From the NCBI GenBank assembly GCA_022712835.1, contig JAFLJU010000274.1, forward strand, positions 1-32,012: a stretch of DNA of 32,012 nt, read 5' to 3'. Positions 17,001 to 22,274 of this stretch are shown one piece after another (positions within the stretch are counted from its first letter, which is position 1; every line of letters starts with the position of its first letter). The position numbers and the translations under genes were made by a program. Origin of the DNA: Desulfobacteraceae bacterium (GTDB lineage: Bacteria > Desulfobacterota > Desulfobacteria > Desulfobacterales > Desulfobacteraceae). Under the pieces are notes generated by a model, which saw only the letters and a program-made list of their open reading frames with translations, was not told the DNA's origin and did not search any database.

Positions 17001-17601
17001 TAACGCGAGCCTTCAGCACATCTATGATGAAGAAGATCCCGCTGTTGTCTGGTCCATCCTTGCCACCATCTTTGCTGGTCAGCATGTTGGTAAAAAGGTT
17101 GGTTTCTGTGGACAGGGCGTGAGCAACAGCATCATCCTCCGCGGCCTTGTGGCCATCGCAGGCATCGTCTCTGCATCGGTCGTTCCTGATACTTACCGCC
17201 AGACCAAATTCGACATGGCGGCTATCGAAGCTGAAGACATCAAGACTCGCGATCTCGGCAAGTGGCTCGGCGAGCAGCACATGAATAAGCTGCGCGAGCT
17301 TCTTGAGGCCAACAGTTACGGCCATATCCTGAAAAAGTACAAATCTTCCGAAGACTTCATGGAGTGGTATGAGGGCGAGCTGGATCGTTTCAGTGAGCAA
17401 CTCCGCGACAGCATAGATTCTCACAAGGAAGATTTTTACCGCCAGGAAATGGAACTGTTCCGCGCCATGTTCCACAAACCGGTCATCTACGCTGACTGGA
17501 ATTGGACCAGCACAGTTGAAGACGCCATGCGTCATGCTGGATTCAATTCTTTCGATGAGCAGGAAGCTGCACTCGAAATACAGCGTACGAAAGAATGGTA
17601 A
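14011..17601 (+). CDS. ppsA: Enlarged phosphoenolpyruvate synthase-like enzyme
   Basis: This 1196-residue protein of the PEP synthase/pyruvate phosphate dikinase family should convert pyruvate to PEP through a phosphohistidine. A Lys/Ala-rich tail of about 35 residues precedes the ATP-binding domain (VGGKNYNTA, VPVAVRSSAAGEDS, SYGLGEAVVGG, VQARPETRW). The swivelling domain has GGDTSHAAITSRELGIPA with catalytic His532. The C-terminal barrel has RAEFMLGNIGVHP, FKSNEYRNLLGG, NPMIGYRGVSR, FSIGSNDMTQMVLATDRDN and the active-site Cys in GFCGQGVSNS. The usual length is about 800 residues. The extra length is a helical insertion at about 641-830, splitting the barrel, and a C-terminal extension of about 110 residues. 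GGAGG lies five bases before ATG 14011. With pyruvate carboxylase upstream, a gluconeogenic role is likely. Confidence 0.85.
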   Translation: MAKTQKKPAKPAATSKASKAEAKTESLKEKLVLNGSEIEMIGEDAELLVGGKNYNTAIISQVPGIMAPEFRAISSHVFHTILDETKVYAAVVRATVDKEYNKVDWSSDAVNEDSEFLQHFVREVGKKAREQAKKQSGTPIKLRTFINNVVEGFATSPEGIDQLRMRSVLVQSAILSVEIPDEIGKAVKSAYAAICKEAASDDVPVAVRSSAAGEDSRKKAFAGLQDTYLNIVGEDECLIAYHWDCASAYNLRSMTYRREAILDAITKAEETGDDSIAELAKREWAIEHTSLSVCIMRMINPIISGTAFSADTATGCRGTDRNDLVSIDASYGLGEAVVGGMVTPDKFYVFQRDGGREVVIRFMGCKEKKIIYKPDGSGTQVVKVPENEVFRWALSIAQAEMVAQGVRAISKAYGDMIMDSEFCIDKTDRLWFVQARPETRWNEEFEQHPDKIFMRRLEVDKKAIESAEVILEGNGASRGAGQGTVKYLRSALELNKINKGEILAAERTDPDMVPGMRIASAILADVGGDTSHAAITSRELGIPAIIGIQRLEVLRTLDGQQVTVDGSRGKVYRGELPLVEVGGEIDIAALPATKTKVGLILADVGQALFLSRLRQVPDFEIGLLRAEFMLGNIGVHPMALEAYDKAELNDLVEENLKQMDNKLTKVMIEQLAAGLITMPLKLREYVGLLTGLSKEMDALAEQEGSRSTDEVLAMHRKLREMDHKLDEHIAHATERLDVLKTSIDLDAHIAVILGYQDVLDPMPQTHSEAWKIRQQHEQVVAGYVARVKDEPELVAYFDQITAMREEVALKMGLKSEMDEVATLPDRIRNLLESRGYTTGKENYIQTLSQGLALFAMAFYGSNIVYRTTDFKSNEYRNLLGGLLFEAYEDNPMIGYRGVSRNIHDWELEAFKLARGIYGGKNLSIMFPFVRTLEEARSMKRYLKQVHNLESGRDGLKVILMAEIPSNAILCKEFLKEVDGFSIGSNDMTQMVLATDRDNASLQHIYDEEDPAVVWSILATIFAGQHVGKKVGFCGQGVSNSIILRGLVAIAGIVSASVVPDTYRQTKFDMAAIEAEDIKTRDLGKWLGEQHMNKLRELLEANSYGHILKKYKSSEDFMEWYEGELDRFSEQLRDSIDSHKEDFYRQEMELFRAMFHKPVIYADWNWTSTVEDAMRHAGFNSFDEQEAALEIQRTKEW

Positions 17602-17620
17602 GCGGATTCGTTGATAAATA

Positions 17621-17654
17621 AAAAAGGGCTCTGTCGTATGACAGAGCCCTTTTT
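17621..17654. terminator. Bidirectional terminator between ppsA and the convergent small gene
   Basis: AAAAAGGGCTCTGT-cgtatg-ACAGAGCCCTTTTT is a perfect 14-bp inverted repeat with a T tract on both strands. It serves ppsA from the left and the minus-strand gene at 17673 from the right. Confidence 0.92.
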
Positions 17655-17672
17655 CTTTGTATGATTAGCTGG

Positions 17673-17966
17673 TTATGCTATCTTGTCGGCAATGGATCCC
17701 ATGCCACTCATGAGAGTGGTCTGGATGGCATTTTGGATATTGACGTCAGTGCCCGTAGAGCTGAAATCTGTGCCTGTTCCAATGTAATCATCGGTAGGGG
17801 ACACCACTTCGGCCCCAATAACTGCCTGCACCATATCGTTGGAGCCTTCGTCGCTGGCGCCGGACGCAATGGTATTGCTCGTTTCGCTGACAAACTCGGC
17901 ACCGGATGCCAGGCTCTCTGTTGCTATGGACGACATGGTGTCTGCGGACATACTGATATCGGACAT
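17673..17966 (-). CDS. Small Ser/Thr-rich hypothetical protein
   Basis: I do not recognise this 97-residue protein. It is rich in Ser, Thr, Ala, Gly and Asp, acidic, and has no Cys, Trp or obvious membrane segment and no Sec signal peptide. Phrases such as MSADTMSSIATES and TTLMSGMGSIADKIA suggest short amphipathic helices around a low-complexity middle. ATG 17966 is clear: GGAGG lies six bases upstream, and the longer frame to 18047 has no such support. The gene is read towards the terminator at 17621-17654 and lies 143 bases downstream of flaG on the same strand. That suggests, but does not prove, a link to motility or the cell surface. A candidate promoter (TTGCCA, then CATATT after 17 bases) lies upstream on the minus strand. 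Confidence 0.7.
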   Translation of the reverse strand: MSDISMSADTMSSIATESLASGAEFVSETSNTIASGASDEGSNDMVQAVIGAEVVSPTDDYIGTGTDFSSTGTDVNIQNAIQTTLMSGMGSIADKIA

Positions 17967-18056
17967 GATGGCCTCCAAAAAGTGACTCTCTGTTCTCTTA
18001 ATATGCAACAGGTGACGGTGTTTGGCAAGTCCTTGAAAAAAGGGCACGACATAACA

Positions 18057-18080
18057 CCCCCGGCCCGCGTGGGGCGGGGG
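18057..18080. repeat. Very GC-rich hairpin between flaG and the small gene
   Basis: CCCCCG-g-CCC-gcgt-GGG-g-CGGGGG forms a strong stem with one G-G mismatch, 30 bases beyond the flaG stop. On the minus strand no T tract follows directly (six Ts occur about 18 bases later), so it may attenuate or stabilise flaG mRNA rather than terminate it cleanly. Confidence 0.55.
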
Positions 18081-18109
18081 GCGGAAATGTCATAGGGTGT
18101 GCCGCGAAG

Positions 18110-18502
18110 TTAAGAGACTTCGTCGAGGAACCCGCGTTCAAGATTCTTCAAAGACTTGGAGAGCTTAAGAAGGTCATCTCCAGGAATCTTCCGTATAGTC
18201 TTGCCATCGGGGTCGACGATCTCTACCTGTACGCCATCGTCTTCTTCCAAGACCTTGAACTTCAACTTGACGTCGCTCTTCTCGAGTTGCTTTTCAGCTT
18301 CTTCGATAAGATTGTCCAATTCTTCCTTGGAATGATTAAGGGGCTGCTTGTCCCCATGTGCCTCATCCTGCTTCTGAACCGTTTCAAGCTCTGGGCTAAC
18401 GGTGCCATCGCGGACGTGTGGCTTGTCCTCTGACAGAGCCGGGATCACGCTTTCTGTGCGTAATCCTTGCTTCATCTCATTGTTGAATTCGGGAATATTC
18501 AT
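18110..18502 (-). CDS. flaG: FlaG family flagellar protein
   Basis: This 130-residue protein belongs to the FlaG family, small proteins of polar flagellates that influence filament length. The conserved C-terminal half is present: LKFKVLEEDDGVQVEIVDP, then GKTIRKIPGDDLLKLSKSL. The N-terminal half is charged, probably disordered and variable, as is typical. AAGGAGG lies six bases before ATG 18502. A sigma-28 (FliA) type promoter lies upstream at 18559-18585 on the same strand, which fits late flagellar gene expression. The gene is divergent from the fapA-motA-motB operon, with a 199-base shared intergenic region. Confidence 0.9.
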   Translation of the reverse strand: MNIPEFNNEMKQGLRTESVIPALSEDKPHVRDGTVSPELETVQKQDEAHGDKQPLNHSKEELDNLIEEAEKQLEKSDVKLKFKVLEEDDGVQVEIVDPDGKTIRKIPGDDLLKLSKSLKNLERGFLDEVS

Positions 18503-18558
18503 GGTCTCCCTCCTTGGTTACACGAATCATCCCAACCTATTTACCTCTTACGCATATT

Positions 18559-18585
18559 TAATCGGTTACTTTCCTGTTTTCTTTA
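18559..18585 (-). promoter_or_regulatory. Sigma-28 (FliA) promoter of flaG
   Basis: On the minus strand TAAAGAAA is followed after exactly 11 bases by ACCGATTA, against the consensus TAAAGTTT-N11-GCCGATAA. The leader to ATG 18502 would be about 50 bases. Confidence 0.75.
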
Positions 18586-18642
18586 GGTTTGTAATAATAT
18601 TATTGTTTCATGGTGTGAAAAATGACGAAAGGGCCAAATAGA

Positions 18643-18671
18643 TTGACGCCAAATAGAAAATCAAATATGAT
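18643..18671 (+). promoter_or_regulatory. Sigma-70 promoter of the fapA-mot operon
   Basis: TTGACG (18643-18648) and TATGAT (18666-18671) are separated by 17 bases. Transcription would start near 18678, giving a leader of about 24 bases. Two 9-bp direct repeats GCCAAATAG (18633-18641 and 18648-18656) flank or overlap the -35 box and may bind a regulator. Confidence 0.75.
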
Positions 18672-18701
18672 ATCAACCGTTAAAAAAAGTCAATAATTCT
18701 A

Positions 18702-19892
18702 GTGTCTTCCCGTAAGGTGGCCTTTTCTCCATACGTTGATATCGAACACTTTCTGCTAATCCGAGACGCAATGCCATTTTTATTGAAACACCATTTTGAT
18801 CCGGATTTGGACCGTCAAAACCTCACGCCTGAGCATCAGGACGATGGGAGTGTGGACCATTACGAATTGAATTTTGTGCAAAACGTCGAAGCTGGCTCTG
18901 TCTTGGCTCATTGGGTTGAGCTGGCTGAAAATGAAATTACTGACGAAGATAGGCGTTTTATTTTTAGCGATAAAAAGTTCCCAGCAGGCAAGGGAACTGG
19001 TGTTAAGCGAAAGCAGCTGGATAATCTGTACGCTGCAGTCAATGGTTGTGTGAGTTATCTGGATGGCAAAATTGTTGTTCAAGATTCTTTGGTTATACCG
19101 GAAGACATTGATTTTCATACAGGCAATATCAATTTTGTCGGCGACTTGACTGTCGGCGGTTCAATTCGTTCCGGGTTTGCTGCACAAGGGCGGGATATCA
19201 CTGTTCAGGGGCAGATCGAAGCGGTTCGAGTTGATGCTTTACGTGATATTAACTGTCCGGGTGGGGTCAAGGGGGCTAAAGAAGCGTGCCTTGAAGCTGG
19301 CAGGAACATGAAGCTTGCCTTTTGCGAGTTCGCTACGCTGAAAGCATCAGATGATATTTTGGTGAAGGGTGCTTTGATGCACAGCCAGGTTTATGCAGGT
19401 GGGCGCTTAGCCGTTGGTGGGCGCCTGACTGGTGGGAATATTTATTGCCATAAATACGTATATGTTGGCGAACAACTTGGCGGCGGCCTGGGTACTGATA
19501 CTTCGTTAGTTCTTGGGTATGATCCGGCGCTGCTTTATGCAGATGGTCAATATAATAGTAGGATAAAAAAGCTCCATAATGATATTGCTCTTTTAGAGAA
19601 GCTGTTGAACAAGGATGATACTCATGCTGAAGAGTATACTCCAAAGCTTGAAGCTACTACGAGAGAGCTGGAATTATTAAAGCTTCTTAAGTTCAAGTTG
19701 TGGGAAGGTATTCAGGAAACGGAACAAATCGATGATTGCAAGGTTCTGGTTTCAGGAGTGGTGAACCCTGGGGTCGAAATTAGCATTGGTTCTGCCTATT
19801 TGAAGGTGGATGATTATATGGAAGATGTGTATTTCTATTGCGAAAATGACGAAGTAAAAATTGGCGCTTCAGCCAAAAAGATTAAAAGATAG
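18702..19892 (+). CDS. fapA: FapA (DUF342) family protein
   Basis: This 396-residue cytoplasmic protein belongs to the FapA/DUF342 family, linked to flagellar assembly and polarity in some bacteria. The middle carries the repetitive beta-helix typical of the family: DFHTGNINFVGDLTVGGSIR, ILVKGALMHSQVYAGGRLAV and GGNIYCHKYVYVGEQLG. A coiled-coil stretch follows around residues 283-330 (KKLHNDIALLEKLL and on). The annotated start is GTG 18702. It has no clear ribosome binding site, and the next in-frame ATG is at residue 24, so the N-terminus is uncertain. motA begins 3 bases after the stop, so fapA and the stator genes form one transcript, which supports a motility role. Confidence 0.85.
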   Translation: MSSRKVAFSPYVDIEHFLLIRDAMPFLLKHHFDPDLDRQNLTPEHQDDGSVDHYELNFVQNVEAGSVLAHWVELAENEITDEDRRFIFSDKKFPAGKGTGVKRKQLDNLYAAVNGCVSYLDGKIVVQDSLVIPEDIDFHTGNINFVGDLTVGGSIRSGFAAQGRDITVQGQIEAVRVDALRDINCPGGVKGAKEACLEAGRNMKLAFCEFATLKASDDILVKGALMHSQVYAGGRLAVGGRLTGGNIYCHKYVYVGEQLGGGLGTDTSLVLGYDPALLYADGQYNSRIKKLHNDIALLEKLLNKDDTHAEEYTPKLEATTRELELLKLLKFKLWEGIQETEQIDDCKVLVSGVVNPGVEISIGSAYLKVDDYMEDVYFYCENDEVKIGASAKKIKR

Positions 19893-19895
19893 CTT

Positions 19896-20651
19896 ATGGA
19901 TATTGCAACACTTATTGGCGTAGTAGGCGCATTTGGCCTTATTATTACCACCATCTTTATGGGTGGCAACCCTGCCGGTTTTATTGATATACCGTCAATG
20001 GTTGTCGTTCTCGGTGGTTCTTTTGCCGTTATCTTTGTCATGTTTCCCTTGAGTATCGTCATTGGTACAGTCAAGGTTGGTTTGAAGACGTTACTCTTCA
20101 AATCAAACGACCCGCTGGAAGTCGTTCAGCTGATCGTTACTTTGGCAGACACCGCGCGTAAGGAAAGCCTTGTGGCTCTTGAAAAAGTGACCATTGAGGA
20201 TGCCTTTCTCAAGAAAGGCGTCATGCTGGTTGTCGATGGGTCCAGTGAGGCCCTTGTTCGGTCCGTCATGGAGATCGAGCTGGACTTTATGAAACAACGA
20301 CATCGGCAAGGTCAGGCCGTTTTCAAAGGCCTTGGTAATATGGCACCCGCCATGGGAATGATCGGTACCTTGATCGGTCTGGTCAACATGCTCTCAAATC
20401 TTTCTGACCCTGCTTCCATTGGCCCTGCAATGGCGGTTGCTCTCCTGACCACCTTCTACGGCGCTGTTATCGCCAACTGTCTGTTTCTCCCATTCGCCAC
20501 CAAGCTCGAAGTACGCTCCGACGAGGACGCATTATTCATGCAGCTTATGGTCGAAGGTGTTTCTTCCTTACAACGCGGAGATCATCCATCTGTTGTGAAA
20601 GAAAAGCTCCAGGCATTCCTGCCGCCGAATCTGCGCGAACAAACTGCATAA
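19896..20651 (+). CDS. motA: MotA/PomA flagellar stator subunit A
   Basis: This 251-residue inner-membrane protein is the A subunit of the flagellar stator, which converts ion flow to torque on the rotor. It has four predicted membrane spans: two at the N-terminus (IATLIGVVGAFGLIITTIFM and the MVVVLGGSFAVIFVMF segment), and two at about 145-200 carrying the conserved Pro and Gly residues (GLGNMAPAMGMIGTLIGLV, then AVALLTTFYGAVIANCL). The loop between spans 2 and 3 is cytoplasmic and charged. Residues around spans 3 and 4 match the sodium-type PomA pattern more than E. coli MotA. It lies 3 bases after fapA and 23 bases before the first motB gene. Confidence 0.93.
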   Translation: MDIATLIGVVGAFGLIITTIFMGGNPAGFIDIPSMVVVLGGSFAVIFVMFPLSIVIGTVKVGLKTLLFKSNDPLEVVQLIVTLADTARKESLVALEKVTIEDAFLKKGVMLVVDGSSEALVRSVMEIELDFMKQRHRQGQAVFKGLGNMAPAMGMIGTLIGLVNMLSNLSDPASIGPAMAVALLTTFYGAVIANCLFLPFATKLEVRSDEDALFMQLMVEGVSSLQRGDHPSVVKEKLQAFLPPNLREQTA

Positions 20652-20674
20652 GCTCCTGTTTATAGAGATGATTC

Positions 20675-21442
20675 ATGGCTGATGAAGTTGTAGAAGAAAT
20701 ACAAAAAAAGCCTCCGTCTGAGCCCCCAGCGGATGAGGGGTTACCTGCGTGGATGGCGACGTTTGCCGATATGGTGACGTTGCTCCTGTGCTTTTTTGTT
20801 CTTTTGCTGTCCTTTGCCGAACAAAGCGAAGAAAAATATCGTGATGCACTCGGTTCCTTGAAAGGCGCTTTTGGTGCAACGGAACTCAGAGCCGTTTCTG
20901 ACGATATGGCCCAGTTTAATACCAGTCCCGCCGCCAAAGAATTGGCTGCCAAGATTTCCCATGATGAACGGTTGCTGCTTGGTGTCGTTATGCGAATCAA
21001 GTCGCTCATGGAAGAAGAGGAAGACGTCAAACTCAAAGAGGGTACCGGCGTTACCGCAGATAGAGATGGCGTTGTATTTAGTGCCAACTCAGCATCCATG
21101 TTTGAACATGGCTCTGCTGAATTATCCAGTGGTTCCGAACGAATACTGGATAATGTCATCAAGGTACTGAAAGATTATAAACTGAATTTGGTCGTTCGTG
21201 GTCATACCGATGATCGGCCGATTTCATCGGTCAAGTTCCCGTCCAATTGGGAGTTATCAGCCGCTCGAGCAGCTGTAGCTCTCGATTATATTATCAATAA
21301 GGGCGGTATCGAGATCAACAGGGCTAAAGCTGTCGGGTATGCAGATACTCGGCCGTCGGCTCCCAATGACTCGCAAGAGAACCGTGCGAAGAACCAACGT
21401 GTTGAATTTTATCTTCATATGCCACAGCGTGACGCGTGGTAA
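20675..21442 (+). CDS. motB: MotB/PomB stator subunit B, first copy
   Basis: This 255-residue B subunit has one transmembrane helix and a periplasmic peptidoglycan-binding OmpA-like domain. The ion-binding aspartate is Asp32 in WMATFADMVTLLLCFFVLLL, a sequence close to sodium-type PomB. A plug or linker region follows. The C-terminal domain shows LVVRGHTDDRP, SNWELSAARA and AKNQRVEF, which anchor the stator to the cell wall. It lies between motA and a second motB copy in the same transcript, only 13 bases upstream of the latter. Confidence 0.92.
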   Translation: MADEVVEEIQKKPPSEPPADEGLPAWMATFADMVTLLLCFFVLLLSFAEQSEEKYRDALGSLKGAFGATELRAVSDDMAQFNTSPAAKELAAKISHDERLLLGVVMRIKSLMEEEEDVKLKEGTGVTADRDGVVFSANSASMFEHGSAELSSGSERILDNVIKVLKDYKLNLVVRGHTDDRPISSVKFPSNWELSAARAAVALDYIINKGGIEINRAKAVGYADTRPSAPNDSQENRAKNQRVEFYLHMPQRDAW

Positions 21443-21455
21443 TAGGCGGGTATAA

Positions 21456-22208
21456 ATGGCTGATGATGCAGTAGTTGAAGAAGAAGGGGGAGGAGTAAAA
21501 TCTTCACCACCTCCACAGAGTGAGGGCATTCCAGCATGGATGGCGACCTTTGCCGACATGGTGACGTTGCTGCTGTGCTTCTTTGTCTTGCTGTTGTCCT
21601 TTACCAATTCTGACATCACAAACTTTCGGAAGATGATGGGATCGGTACAGGAAGCCCTTGGTGTCCAGCATGACGAAAGATCGGCCCTCTATACTCCATA
21701 TGCTGAGGCGAGCTTCAAGGAGCGCAGAAGCGTCCGCGAAAACCGCGAAATAGTCGAACTGGGCGCACTCTTGAAAAAATTTATACGCGCCAAAGATTTA
21801 TCCAGTATGGCCCGTGTCAGTAGCGACAAGTCCGGCGTTATGCTGCGGTTCGATAACAGTGCTATGTTTGATAAAGGTTCTGCTCAGTTGAAAGCTGGCT
21901 CGTCGAAAGCATTGAATGCTGTTATTGAAGGTATGGAAACCAAAGATTTTAATCTTATCATTCGTGGCCATACCGATGGAAAGGCGAGCGAATCCACGTT
22001 GTATTCCTCGAATTGGGAGTTGTCTGCGTCACGTGCTGCTACATGCTTACGGTACATTTTGGCGAATTCAACCATCGCTGCCAAGCGTATGAAAGCAGTT
22101 GGTTACGCTAGCGCCAAACCTATTTTGCCCAGTACCACTGAAGCGAACAAGGCCGTTAATCGCAGGGTCGAATTTTTCTACATGCCGGTTGGCAGAGGCA
22201 AGTGGTAG
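21456..22208 (+). CDS. motB: MotB/PomB stator subunit B, second copy
   Basis: This 250-residue protein is a paralogue of the preceding gene. It has the ion-binding aspartate (Asp34 in WMATFADMVTLLLCFFVLLL) and the OmpA-like domain (LIIRGHTDGKA, SNWELSASRA, AVNRRVEFFYMP). The membrane helix is nearly identical in the two copies, while the linker and periplasmic domain have diverged. Both proteins end in Trp. GGCGGG lies 5 bases before ATG 21456. It may form homodimers or mixed dimers with the first MotB around the single MotA. It is the last gene of the operon, followed by a strong terminator. Confidence 0.92.
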   Translation: MADDAVVEEEGGGVKSSPPPQSEGIPAWMATFADMVTLLLCFFVLLLSFTNSDITNFRKMMGSVQEALGVQHDERSALYTPYAEASFKERRSVRENREIVELGALLKKFIRAKDLSSMARVSSDKSGVMLRFDNSAMFDKGSAQLKAGSSKALNAVIEGMETKDFNLIIRGHTDGKASESTLYSSNWELSASRAATCLRYILANSTIAAKRMKAVGYASAKPILPSTTEANKAVNRRVEFFYMPVGRGKW

Positions 22209-22217
22209 ACTTACAGT

Positions 22218-22270
22218 AGACCATAAAAAAGCCCCGATAGCAGAATGCTGTCGGGGCTTTTTTATGGTCT
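22218..22270. terminator. Strong bidirectional terminator between motB and the hybrid kinase
   Basis: A 25-bp nearly perfect stem (22218-22242 with 22246-22270, one G-T pair) has loop GAA. The core GCCCCGA/TCGGGGC is flanked by A6 and T6. It ends the fapA-mot operon on the plus strand and the kinase transcript on the minus strand. Confidence 0.95.
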
Positions 22271-22274
22271 GAAT

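Noticed and set aside
14833..17535. Two long minus-strand open frames (14833-16338 and 16645-17535) opposite PEP synthase
   Set aside because: They mirror the codon pattern of the conserved plus-strand gene, have no recognisable domains, and the plus-strand motifs are unambiguous.
17661..18095. Plus-strand 144-codon frame opposite the small Ser/Thr-rich protein
   Set aside because: It begins beside the ppsA terminator without a ribosome binding site, whereas the minus-strand gene has GGAGG at the right distance.
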